DNA of 64,000 nt, from the NCBI GenBank assembly GCA_041917055.1, contig JAYRYJ010000003.1:124001-188000 (forward strand), read 5' to 3'. The DNA comes from Pseudaquidulcibacter sp041917055 (GTDB lineage: Bacteria; Pseudomonadota; Alphaproteobacteria; Caulobacterales; Aquidulcibacteraceae). Position 1 is the first letter of the stretch. Every line of letters begins with the position of its first letter. Shown here piece after piece: positions 8,587 through 16,402 of the stretch. The translations under genes were made by a program, and so were the position numbers. The notes under the pieces are model-generated. The model was not told the origin of the DNA. It was given only the letters and a program-made list of their open reading frames with translations, and did not search any database.

Positions 8587-9102
8587 CTATTTTTGGATTG
8601 TTTTTGCTTCGGCTTCGGCGCCGATAACTAGTTTTTTCAAAAGACTTATCATCAAACCCAATTCGTCGGCTGAAAGTCCTGACATGGAATTTGCCAAATG
8701 CCGCCAAACCAATGGAAGCGCCTTTTCAAGGAGTTCTTCCGCCTTTGGTGTCACAGAAAGCAAAACTTTGCGGCGATCATTTGGGTCATTGGAGCGCGTT
8801 GCCAATCCAGATTTCACTAACTCATCGCAAACCCTCGTCATATTTGTGGCAGTTTCACCCGTTATCGTGCTTAACATTGCCATTGGCACTCCTTTGCCAT
8901 TTGCAGCGCCCTGCATCATTAATAGCGCACGCAAACTCCAATCCGTAAGGCCGAATGGGCGCACTAATTGCCGTAATTGGCTTGAAATATAATCGCCATA
9001 ATGATTGACAAGGCGCAACAAAGTTAACTCATTGATGGGCAAGAAATCCCACCTTTTAGCCAGTAATTTGAGACTATTTTCCATCGCATCAAATTCAGAC
9101 AT
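8587..9102 (-). CDS. MarR-family transcriptional regulator
   Basis: The 171-residue protein has the MarR winged-helix arrangement: a helical dimer region, recognition segment TGETATNMTRVCDELVKSG and wing containing SNDPNDRRK. MarR proteins bind palindromes as dimers and are released by small phenolic or oxidant ligands. A GAGGA ribosome site precedes the ATG. A long inverted repeat lies just upstream (9118-9158), a likely autoregulatory operator that could also affect the divergent ABC-F gene. The ligand cannot be predicted. The downstream secreted amidohydrolase is a possible regulated gene. Confidence 0.88.
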   Translation of the reverse strand: MSEFDAMENSLKLLAKRWDFLPINELTLLRLVNHYGDYISSQLRQLVRPFGLTDWSLRALLMMQGAANGKGVPMAMLSTITGETATNMTRVCDELVKSGLATRSNDPNDRRKVLLSVTPKAEELLEKALPLVWRHLANSMSGLSADELGLMISLLKKLVIGAEAEAKTIQK

Positions 9103-9117
9103 TACAATCCTCGCAAG

Positions 9118-9158
9118 TTATTACTTCATTTTGCAATAGTTCATATATGAAGTAATAA
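9118..9158. promoter_or_regulatory. Palindromic operator between marR and the ABC-F gene
   Basis: TTATTACTTCAT (9118-9129) is a perfect inverted copy of ATGAAGTAATAA (9147-9158), 17 bp apart. A second perfect palindrome, TTCATATATGAA (9140-9151), overlaps the right arm. Nested dyads 16 bp upstream of a marR start are typical autorepressor sites. Binding is inferred. Confidence 0.62.
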
Positions 9159-9251
9159 GGAGTCTGTCAAGATGTATTTTTTAAGATTGCCAATCAGGGA
9201 ATGATAGTCTCAGATATTGCCAGAGTTCCCCCCCTCACTTAAAAGCCGCGC

Positions 9252-11108
9252 ATGTTACAGATTTCGGAACTTTCACATCGTTTTGGCAAGCGCCATTTGT
9301 TTGATAATGCGTCTTGTTTTATTCAAGATGGCTGGAAAGTCGGGCTTATTGGCAAAAATGGCACCGGCAAATCTACGCTTCTGAAATTAATTCGTGAAGA
9401 GGCCGACAAAACCAATTCGGCAATTTCGCTTAAACGCGGCGCGCGCATGGGTTTTGTGGCACAAGAAGTTCCGGCAAATGACACGCCAATTATTGAAATG
9501 GTGCTTGAACAAGATTTGGAACGCCATGCATTGATGCAAGAGGCCGAAACCGCCACAGATCCGCACCGGATTGGTGAAATCCACGCCCGACTTTTGGATA
9601 TTGACGCTTATAGTGCCGAAGCGCGGGCCTCTGAAATCATGGTTGGTTTGGGCTTTAAGCAAGAAGAATTGCAAAACCCTGCCGGCTCTTTTTCAGGTGG
9701 TTGGCGAATGCGCGCGGCATTAGCGGGGATTTTGGTATCGCAACCCGATTTATTGATTTTGGACGAACCGACAAACTATCTCGATTTAGAGGGTTCGGCC
9801 TGGCTAGAGGCCTATTTGGTGAAATATCCGCATACGGTTTTGGTGGTGTCGCATGATCGTGAAATGCTTAATCGCTCTGTCACACACATTTTGGCGTTGG
9901 AAAATCAGAAACTTGAGATTTATAATGGCGGTTATGACACTTATTTGAAACGCCGTGCCGAACGCGCCGCGCAATTGGCGGGGCAAAAAGCCAAGCAAGA
10001 CGCGGCAAAAGCGCATTTACAGGCCTTTGTCGATCGTTTTCGTGCCAAAGCATCAAAAGCGCGGCAAGCACAATCGCGTATCAAAATGCTAGAAAAAATG
10101 CAAGATATTGCGGTTCCAATTGAGGACCGCGCATTGCCGTTCCGCTTTTATGAAGCCGATGAATTGGCAAGCCCTTTGATACAAATTGAATCCGCTGATT
10201 TGGGATATATCGACGGTAAACCTGTATTGCGCGATGTCGATTTTCGCCTTGATATGGAAGATAGGATTGTCATTATCGGCGCAAATGGACAGGGCAAAAC
10301 AACTTTTGTAAAGTCCATAGGCAATAAATTGAAATTGCTTGATGGCGAAAGGCGGGCGTCCAAAAACCTACGCATTGGTTATTTTTCCCAAGATTCTATG
10401 GATGAATTGCATTCGGGCCATACGGTTCTTCAACATATTAAAGAGCTTGAACCCAATTTGCCCGAGGCGCGAATTCGCGCCATTGCCGCACAAATCGGTT
10501 TTTCGCACGAAAAGATTGATACCAATGTTGAAAAATTATCGGGTGGTGAAAAAGTGCGGCTTTTGATGGGAATTATGGCGCATAAAAAGCCGCATATTCT
10601 TATCCTCGATGAACCTACTTCGCATTTGGATATTGATTCGCGCGAAGCCCTAATCCATGCATTGAATGATTTTTCAGGTGCAGTGTTATTAATTACACAT
10701 GACGTCTATCTCGCGGAGGCCACGGCGGATAGATTATGGCTTATTAACAATGGGCGCGCGCAACAATATGACGGTGATTTGTCAGATTATCGGCAATTGA
10801 TTTTGAGTTCCGACCGCGACAAATCCCAAAAAACGGAAAAATTCAGAACCTCCGAAAAAGCGTGGCAGCCGCAAAAATCCGCCCCAAAAAATTCTGCACA
10901 GATTCAGAAGCGCATTGAGCGTATCGAGAAAGATATTGAAATCGAACAAAAAGCCATTGCTGATTTTGAAAATCTTTTGGGCGACCCAAGCCTTTATGAA
11001 AAAGACCACCATGCCGCCATGGATTTGACCAAAAAAATTGAATGGCACGGAAAAAAACTTCAAAAATTAGAAGAAGAATGGGCGCAATTGGTGGAGGAGA
11101 TTGGGTAA
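9252..11108 (+). CDS. ABC-F family ATPase (Uup/YheS-like)
   Basis: The 618-residue soluble protein has two ABC ATPase cassettes and no membrane segment. Cassette 1 has Walker A GKNGTGKST (residues 34-42), signature FSGGW and ILDEPTNYLD. Cassette 2 has Walker A GANGQGKTT, signature LSGGEK and ILDEPTSHLD. A linker rich in Arg and Lys lies between, and a coiled-coil tail of ~90 residues follows. ABC-F proteins bind the ribosome E site or act on translation and DNA repair. The C-terminal coiled coil is most like the Uup/YheS group. It is not near antibiotic genes, so a housekeeping translation role is more likely than resistance. Confidence 0.92.
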   Translation: MLQISELSHRFGKRHLFDNASCFIQDGWKVGLIGKNGTGKSTLLKLIREEADKTNSAISLKRGARMGFVAQEVPANDTPIIEMVLEQDLERHALMQEAETATDPHRIGEIHARLLDIDAYSAEARASEIMVGLGFKQEELQNPAGSFSGGWRMRAALAGILVSQPDLLILDEPTNYLDLEGSAWLEAYLVKYPHTVLVVSHDREMLNRSVTHILALENQKLEIYNGGYDTYLKRRAERAAQLAGQKAKQDAAKAHLQAFVDRFRAKASKARQAQSRIKMLEKMQDIAVPIEDRALPFRFYEADELASPLIQIESADLGYIDGKPVLRDVDFRLDMEDRIVIIGANGQGKTTFVKSIGNKLKLLDGERRASKNLRIGYFSQDSMDELHSGHTVLQHIKELEPNLPEARIRAIAAQIGFSHEKIDTNVEKLSGGEKVRLLMGIMAHKKPHILILDEPTSHLDIDSREALIHALNDFSGAVLLITHDVYLAEATADRLWLINNGRAQQYDGDLSDYRQLILSSDRDKSQKTEKFRTSEKAWQPQKSAPKNSAQIQKRIERIEKDIEIEQKAIADFENLLGDPSLYEKDHHAAMDLTKKIEWHGKKLQKLEEEWAQLVEEIG

Positions 11109-11109
11109 C

Positions 11110-11144
11110 GAATTACAAATTACGAATTACGAATTACGAATTAC
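11110..11144. repeat. Tandem 7-bp repeat GAATTAC, five copies
   Basis: Five adjacent heptamers occur: GAATTAC, AAATTAC, GAATTAC, GAATTAC, GAATTAC. The second has one mismatch. The repeat starts immediately after the ABC-F stop codon. A 7-bp unit is prone to slippage, and any change here would be silent because it is intergenic. Confidence 0.9.
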
Positions 11145-11254
11145 GAAAGATATTATTCCGTCCCAAAATGATATGCAATCAAATCGCCCGCACGCTTGAC
11201 TTTATGTTTTACTTAAATTATATACCTCATAACATACATTTCTTGAGGTTTAAT

Positions 11255-11773
11255 ATGACAGATAATTCAAAGCATGATTGGAAGAATCCAAAGACCCAAG
11301 CCTATTCATGGGAGGCACTTTCGGGCATTACAATCTTCACTATGCTTATCCAAATAATTGGTGAACGCTTTATGGCGACAGCCGGGCAAGTTCCTAATTT
11401 GACTATGACGCAACAATTGTCGGCATTCTTTTTATCAATGCTTAGCCCGATTTTTTGGCTTAATATTGCACCGACCATCTGTTACATTACTGCAATGTGG
11501 CATTTGGCGGGAATTTTCCGCGCAATTTCTAAAGGTGAAGAATTTACAAATAGCATCATTGACGGCCTTCAAAAAACCGGATCAAATCTTTTATTGGGCT
11601 CGGCTTTCGCAATTCTTATATCGCCGACTTTAATCAATTGGCTTTCTGGTCATGGTGCAGTTGCATTCCACGGCAATTCCGAAAATCTTCTAATATTATT
11701 GTTAGGCGGCACTTTGGTAATGCTTTCAAAACAAGGCGAAAAAATGCGTAATGAATTAGAGGAAATCCTCTAA
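11255..11773 (+). CDS. DUF2975-like membrane protein
   Basis: The start at 11255 is chosen because GAGG lies 8-12 bp upstream. The frame runs open further back through the heptamer repeat but lacks a ribosome site there. The 172-residue protein has about four hydrophobic segments and a middle motif (LAGIFRAISKGEEF, then GSNLLLGSAFAILI) resembling DUF2975 proteins. These are typically encoded just before a small Cro/CI-type regulator, as here: the stop overlaps the next start by one base. The function is unknown. The pair may form a membrane sensor with a DNA-binding partner. Confidence 0.72.
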   Translation: MTDNSKHDWKNPKTQAYSWEALSGITIFTMLIQIIGERFMATAGQVPNLTMTQQLSAFFLSMLSPIFWLNIAPTICYITAMWHLAGIFRAISKGEEFTNSIIDGLQKTGSNLLLGSAFAILISPTLINWLSGHGAVAFHGNSENLLILLLGGTLVMLSKQGEKMRNELEEIL

Positions 11774-12006
11774 TGCCCATGATTGTAAATATTGATGTCA
11801 TGTTGGCAAAACGCAAAATGCGCGCGAAAGACCTTGCCGACAAAATCGGGATTTCTGAAACCCAATTTTCGCAATTGAAAAATGGAAAAATAAAAGGCTT
11901 CCGTTTTTCGACACTAAACAAAATCTGCTATTATCTTGAATGCCAGCCCGCCGATATTTTCGAATATCAAAGAGACGATTCCGACATTCACGAAGCAGAG
12001 GATTAG
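11773..12006 (+). CDS. Small XRE/YozG-type HTH regulator
   Basis: The 77-residue protein is essentially one helix-turn-helix: KDLADKIGISETQFSQLKNGK followed by FSTLNKICYYLECQPADIF, the compact Cro/CI type found beside DUF2975 proteins. It is translationally coupled to the preceding membrane gene through a TAATG overlap. An ATG two codons downstream (11779) is an alternative start. It probably represses its own operon. The gene ends overlapping by 4 bp with the convergent CARDB-like gene. Confidence 0.88.
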   Translation: MPMIVNIDVMLAKRKMRAKDLADKIGISETQFSQLKNGKIKGFRFSTLNKICYYLECQPADIFEYQRDDSDIHEAED

Positions 12007-13028
12007 CCCCCCGCTGTCGCATAACGAAGGCGAAGGACATTATTCGATTCATCGCTTTCCTTTAGTTTATTATCAGGATCGAGCCTTATTTCTATAACGC
12101 CATCATTGGTGCAAGGTAAGGTTCGATCAAAATAGTAAAAGTCCTTATTTTGTGGAAAATCATTTTCACCGGCATGAATGCCCTTGGTAGTCAAAAATCC
12201 GGCACCCGGCACTAAATCCCATGGCGCGCCTTCTTCATATTCCGATTTGAACTGTCCCTCATTCAAATATTGACTTGGATCCGCCCCATTGTGATTCATT
12301 TCAACATAGATTCTGAAACTAACATAGGCATCTTGCACTCTTGGGCAAATATCGCGCGCAATATTGAATAATGGCACTCTTTCATTAAAATTTGTGACCT
12401 CAAGAGTTTTTGATTTTCGAATTGCTTCACGCGTTTCATCAGATAGTGGCGTTAGCCTTACTAAATATCCAACAGTGACTTTATGTTTTACATAAGGCGT
12501 AAACTGAACAAATCGAACATAATTACCGAAACCTAAATCCGGCAGAAAAACTTGTTTCGCTTTGCTTGGGTCAGCAATTGAAGTTGATTTCAGGCAATTA
12601 TGGTCAAAATTATTGATTGCCGATTTCATATCGCCGATTTTATATTGGATTTTATTTTTTCCGGTATAGTTTTTAATTGGAACACGACGTCCGACAAAAA
12701 CCGCGCCTTGGTCGCTAATGGAATATGTAAAAGTTCCAATTGAGACATTATTCACAATTATTTCAACCGGAACATAGGCTTTGAAAAATTCCGCCTGCGA
12801 CTTACTAAGTTGGATTTTAGCCGAAACGCCGACACTGCCATTCAGTGTCGCGAGGTCACATGCCGCCTCGCCTACTTCGAAACGTGTGACACTTATTGAT
12901 TGTTGTAGCGGATTAGCTTTTGGCGCTATTTTTTGAATTGGCTTAAGCTGACTTTTCTCTGCCATAGCAGAATTTGAAAAAAGCAAGACTGATGCACCCA
13001 AAAAACAAAATGCGATTTTCGACTTCAT
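12003..13028 (-). CDS. Exported CARDB-like protein of unknown function
   Basis: A signal peptide (residues ~1-23, ending SAMA) and a GGGAG ribosome site define the start. The last ~120 residues look like a CARDB-type adhesive beta domain, with the typical ending LDPDNKLKESDESNN. The middle has no family I recognise and contains several Cys that could pair in the periplasm. Proteins of this kind are usually surface or periplasmic binding proteins. Neighbours give no functional link, and no enzyme motif is visible. Confidence 0.66.
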   Translation of the reverse strand: MKSKIAFCFLGASVLLFSNSAMAEKSQLKPIQKIAPKANPLQQSISVTRFEVGEAACDLATLNGSVGVSAKIQLSKSQAEFFKAYVPVEIIVNNVSIGTFTYSISDQGAVFVGRRVPIKNYTGKNKIQYKIGDMKSAINNFDHNCLKSTSIADPSKAKQVFLPDLGFGNYVRFVQFTPYVKHKVTVGYLVRLTPLSDETREAIRKSKTLEVTNFNERVPLFNIARDICPRVQDAYVSFRIYVEMNHNGADPSQYLNEGQFKSEYEEGAPWDLVPGAGFLTTKGIHAGENDFPQNKDFYYFDRTLPCTNDGVIEIRLDPDNKLKESDESNNVLRLRYATAGG

Positions 13029-13107
13029 AATTAATCTCCCGCCCGCTCATTTTATTTGAAAACCGGTGAAGCGCAAGAAAAATCGAAGGGAGACAAATAA
13101 ATCGCTT

Positions 13108-13437
13108 TTAAAGGCAGTGTATCAAGACCCTAAGCCTTTGGGCATGGAAATCATGCCAGGCAGTCAATGCGGCATTGTCGGTTTCCTCAATAGGGTTTGC
13201 AACAAAATCAAAAACACGATCCATCAAAGGAATAAGGGTTTCCTTTAATTCGTGTGTCCGCATGTCGTCTTTCGACCAACCAATCAGAAACCCGTCTTTA
13301 TGGTATTTTTCGCGCGAAAATTCGCGCGCCATTGTCAGCAGTTTTTCAATGCGCGCCAAATCCTCTTTGGCAAGATATTTGCGGAAATAGCTTTCTTCAT
13401 TGGCAATTTGCGAATTAAGATATTCGATTAATTTCAA
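13108..13437 (-). CDS. Small protein of unknown function coupled to lipoate ligase gene
   Basis: I place the start at TTG 13437, whose last two bases are shared with the TGA of the preceding gene (TTGA), with AGGGGA 6 bp upstream. An ATG at 13461 is possible. The ~109-residue product is soluble, helical and charged, with no recognised family. Key visible patches are ESYFRKYLAKEDLARIEKLL and a C-terminal LTAWHDFHAQRL. Tight coupling suggests a partner role for the lipoate-ligase/DUF116 protein. Confidence 0.6.
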   Translation of the reverse strand: MKLIEYLNSQIANEESYFRKYLAKEDLARIEKLLTMAREFSREKYHKDGFLIGWSKDDMRTHELKETLIPLMDRVFDFVANPIEETDNAALTAWHDFHAQRLRVLIHCL

Positions 13438-15041
13438 GGCTTTTCCCCTGAAAAACCGCAATTTTCGCAGCGTTTCATTGCCGCGCGTTCATGGGGTCGT
13501 AATTCGACACCTGTCAAACAAGGTTTGTTTTCTGGTGCGCCGATTGGCACATTCGCCATGATTTTATTGACCACTTCCAAATCAAGCGCCGCCTCGGCTT
13601 TAAACGCGCCTTGATAGGCCAAATGCTCTTCTTTCAATTCATAACAAGTCGCGCCTTCAATATCCATTAAGACCGCATCCATGCCGGAATTGCGAAATGC
13701 GTGATGGCGTTTAAGGAAAAATTCGCCACAACACATTCCGACATAGGATTTCACGCCCTTGGCCTTCATGGTTTCCAAAGTATCGGCTAAATGTTCGAAA
13801 TTGGTAATGGTCACGACATCCATATTGCGCTCGCGCGCCATAGTATAAGCGTCGGAAACTTCACATTTGCCGCATTCAACGCAATCGATTGTGTGACGCC
13901 ATTTGCACCAATTGGGTTTCGCGCAATAGGGCACAAGCATGACATTGGCGTTTTGCAATGCCGCTTTTGGGTCATTTCGACCCGCAAGCATTATGCCCGA
14001 TGCTTGATTATGGTTCAGGCCAAAATCCAACATTATTTGGTGTTTTGCCACAACGCGCTCAAGCAAGGCAATAATGTCCTTTGCATCAAAACCCGCCGCA
14101 TCGAAAATATTGTTTTGGAAGAAAACTTCTGTGATTTCCAAAATTTCGTAAATTCTTGCGCCTTTAATATAATGCGCCAGCAGATTTAGACTATTTGCCG
14201 GGAAAAAATGCCCATCGGTCGCGAATTTTAGGTTTTTGACCTTGTCGTTTTCGATTTCAATCAAAGCTCTAAGGGTTGCGCCTTCGGTCTTATCCTTTGT
14301 TTCAAAACAATTTTCGCCGATTTCCCAAGTTTTGGTGTGGCATTGCGGGATTTCGGTGGGCGCGGGTTCGAATTTATTGAGTGAAACTTTAAAACGTTTT
14401 TCAAATTCATTTATTATTGCGGTTTCAATTGCTTTTCTATCATAATGAAAGCCATCAATCTCGCTTAAATCCGTCATGCGCTCTTTGGCATGTTCCAGAC
14501 CAGTGACAGTCAGTTTTTCAGTCGGAACAAGCAAGGCACTCATCGCGGTCTTTAAATCGAGTTTTTCAATTATTGTCGCAAACAATAAAAATGAATCGCG
14601 CACTTCATAACCGAAGACCGAACCGATTTTTTGGCGGTTCTTGGTCTGTAAATCATTTGGTGCTTTAAATTCAGTTTCCAACCCAAATTCGCAAAGTGCG
14701 CCACCAATTGCCAAAGCCGCATTTTCAAGGCGGTTCGCAATATTATTTCCCAATACATATTTTGGCATGGCAATTGATAGGCAAATCTGATTTTCGTCTA
14801 TAAAAATCGCGCCGCCCGCAGTTAATCTTTGTATCAAATCAATATTATTGGCGCGGCAATATTCCAAGCGCGCTTCACGCTCAAAAACTTGATTGCGCCC
14901 GATTGCCAAAACCGGGGAAATTCTTGAAAAGCGATAAATTGCAGCAGTGTCATTCAAATGCGCCGCAATCATTTCGCTTTCAATAGTGAAATGATTATTT
15001 GCGCCTATCTCGGCCTCTAGTTTCTGCGCATCTATATTCAA
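13434..15041 (-). CDS. Lipoate-protein ligase A-like/DUF116 fusion
   Basis: The N-terminal ~240 residues follow the lipoate/biotin ligase fold: an ISPVLAIGRNQ strand, RLTAGGAIFIDENQ in place of the RRxxGGG loop, and KIGS carrying the catalytic-type Lys. A linker like the LplA accessory domain follows. The last ~200 residues carry a Cys-rich DUF116 module with VPYCAKPNWC, CVECGKC and MCCGEF, likely binding an Fe-S cluster or zinc. Start TTG 15041 has AGGGAG 6 bp upstream. A GTG at 15086 would add 15 residues but has no ribosome site. The fusion suggests lipoate attachment or maturation outside the standard LipB route. Its target is unknown. Confidence 0.78.
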   Translation of the reverse strand: MNIDAQKLEAEIGANNHFTIESEMIAAHLNDTAAIYRFSRISPVLAIGRNQVFEREARLEYCRANNIDLIQRLTAGGAIFIDENQICLSIAMPKYVLGNNIANRLENAALAIGGALCEFGLETEFKAPNDLQTKNRQKIGSVFGYEVRDSFLLFATIIEKLDLKTAMSALLVPTEKLTVTGLEHAKERMTDLSEIDGFHYDRKAIETAIINEFEKRFKVSLNKFEPAPTEIPQCHTKTWEIGENCFETKDKTEGATLRALIEIENDKVKNLKFATDGHFFPANSLNLLAHYIKGARIYEILEITEVFFQNNIFDAAGFDAKDIIALLERVVAKHQIMLDFGLNHNQASGIMLAGRNDPKAALQNANVMLVPYCAKPNWCKWRHTIDCVECGKCEVSDAYTMARERNMDVVTITNFEHLADTLETMKAKGVKSYVGMCCGEFFLKRHHAFRNSGMDAVLMDIEGATCYELKEEHLAYQGAFKAEAALDLEVVNKIMANVPIGAPENKPCLTGVELRPHERAAMKRCENCGFSGEKP

Positions 15042-15136
15042 ACAATACTCCCTATATATAATAAATCCTAATTGCAAAGGATTCACAATAGAGAAAATGG
15101 TGTAAATTAGAATTTTAGCACATTCTGATAAATAAG

Positions 15137-16399
15137 CTATTCAGATAAATTATATACTCTCACATAATCTATCAAAAACTCTTGTGGAAAAGCATTCATA
15201 TCGGTCCCACCAAAGGCATTGCCCCAATTGCCGCCGATTGCGAGATTAAGAATCAATTGGAACTTTTGATCAAAAGGCCAGGTTTGCCAATCAGCGTCTT
15301 TTTCCTTTTCATAAGTAAAATAGACAATCCCATCAATTGACATTTCAATGCGGTTTTCACGCCATTCCAAGGCATAGGTATGAAACCCCTGCCCGCCATC
15401 ATTTAAAACCACAGAGCCTTTACGTTGCTGATTATTAAGCCAATAATAGGCTTTGGAATGCACAGTGCCGTGAACCACGCCCATTTCATTCCCTATATGC
15501 TCCATAAGGTCAATTTCACCCGAATTGGGCCAAGCGTCGCATTTATCATTGCCTTGCCATTCGGTGGGCGATTGGCAAACTGTGGCGTATTTATAAGGAT
15601 TAAGCGGCAAAAACCAAATCGCGGGCCAAGTTCCGCCACCATTCGGTAATTTCGCCCGAACTTCAACACGTCCATACTCAATTGCAAATTCAGGTTTTGA
15701 ATAAAGTCGCGCCGAGGTGAACTTCCCGCCATTATTCAGTGCCTTGATATGCAAATAGCCATCTTTCAAAAAGGCATTTTCAATGGATCCTGTATAGGAT
15801 TGGGATTCATTATTGACTTTATAGGCTGCCCATTCCTCAAAGCCCCAAATTTTTGAATTTGGTGCACCGACTTTGGCAAATTCATCAGACCAAACTAAAT
15901 TTTTTGAAACTGAATTGGTGGGTTTCGGTTTAATACTTAGCCCGCTCAGGATTGGGTTTTTACCGCTCAATCTAATTTTCAATTCACCATTGCTGACTTT
16001 GATTTCACCAATAGTGCGCGACACAGCGAAATTTTTGACGCCACCTGCTGCTTTGATAATATCTAGATTGGAAATGATTTTTACGTCATTGGCAAAAACG
16101 TCGAAATTGCGCTTTCCTAATTCATCAAATTTCGGCTCAATGAAAAAGAGGCTGATTTCATAATCGCCATTTTTGATTGGTGTCGATAATTCCAATTCGC
16201 CTTCGCGATAGGTTCGGTAAATTTGGGGATTTTGCGCACCGAATACATTTGCGCTTTCCCCCAAGATACCGCCCTTAACAAATCCCTCGTCACGGAAGCC
16301 GACGTCATAAGTCAATTCGTTTTTTTGCTCGGGGAGCTTAATGCCGGCGCAAGCGCACAGCATTAAGACCCCTGGGAGGAAACTAAGAACTTTCAACAT
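15137..16399 (-). CDS. Glycoside hydrolase family 16 lipoprotein with malectin-like domain
   Basis: A lipoprotein signal ends at LCAC (lipidated Cys ~19). A malectin-like carbohydrate-binding domain of ~130 residues follows, then a GH16 catalytic domain with the active-site motif GEIDLMEHIG (two catalytic Glu around Asp). GH16 enzymes cut beta-1,3 or mixed-linkage glucans such as laminarin, and agarases also belong here. The start ATG 16399 follows the TonB receptor stop by 3 bp, so the enzyme and the receptor form one transcription unit. This suggests surface hydrolysis and uptake of an algal or microbial glucan. Confidence 0.93.
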   Translation of the reverse strand: MLKVLSFLPGVLMLCACAGIKLPEQKNELTYDVGFRDEGFVKGGILGESANVFGAQNPQIYRTYREGELELSTPIKNGDYEISLFFIEPKFDELGKRNFDVFANDVKIISNLDIIKAAGGVKNFAVSRTIGEIKVSNGELKIRLSGKNPILSGLSIKPKPTNSVSKNLVWSDEFAKVGAPNSKIWGFEEWAAYKVNNESQSYTGSIENAFLKDGYLHIKALNNGGKFTSARLYSKPEFAIEYGRVEVRAKLPNGGGTWPAIWFLPLNPYKYATVCQSPTEWQGNDKCDAWPNSGEIDLMEHIGNEMGVVHGTVHSKAYYWLNNQQRKGSVVLNDGGQGFHTYALEWRENRIEMSIDGIVYFTYEKEKDADWQTWPFDQKFQLILNLAIGGNWGNAFGGTDMNAFPQEFLIDYVRVYNLSE

Positions 16400-16402
16400 C
16401 AA

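Noticed and set aside
11110..11144. Heptamer repeat as CRISPR or transposon end
   Set aside because: The 7-bp unit has no spacers and no transposase is near.
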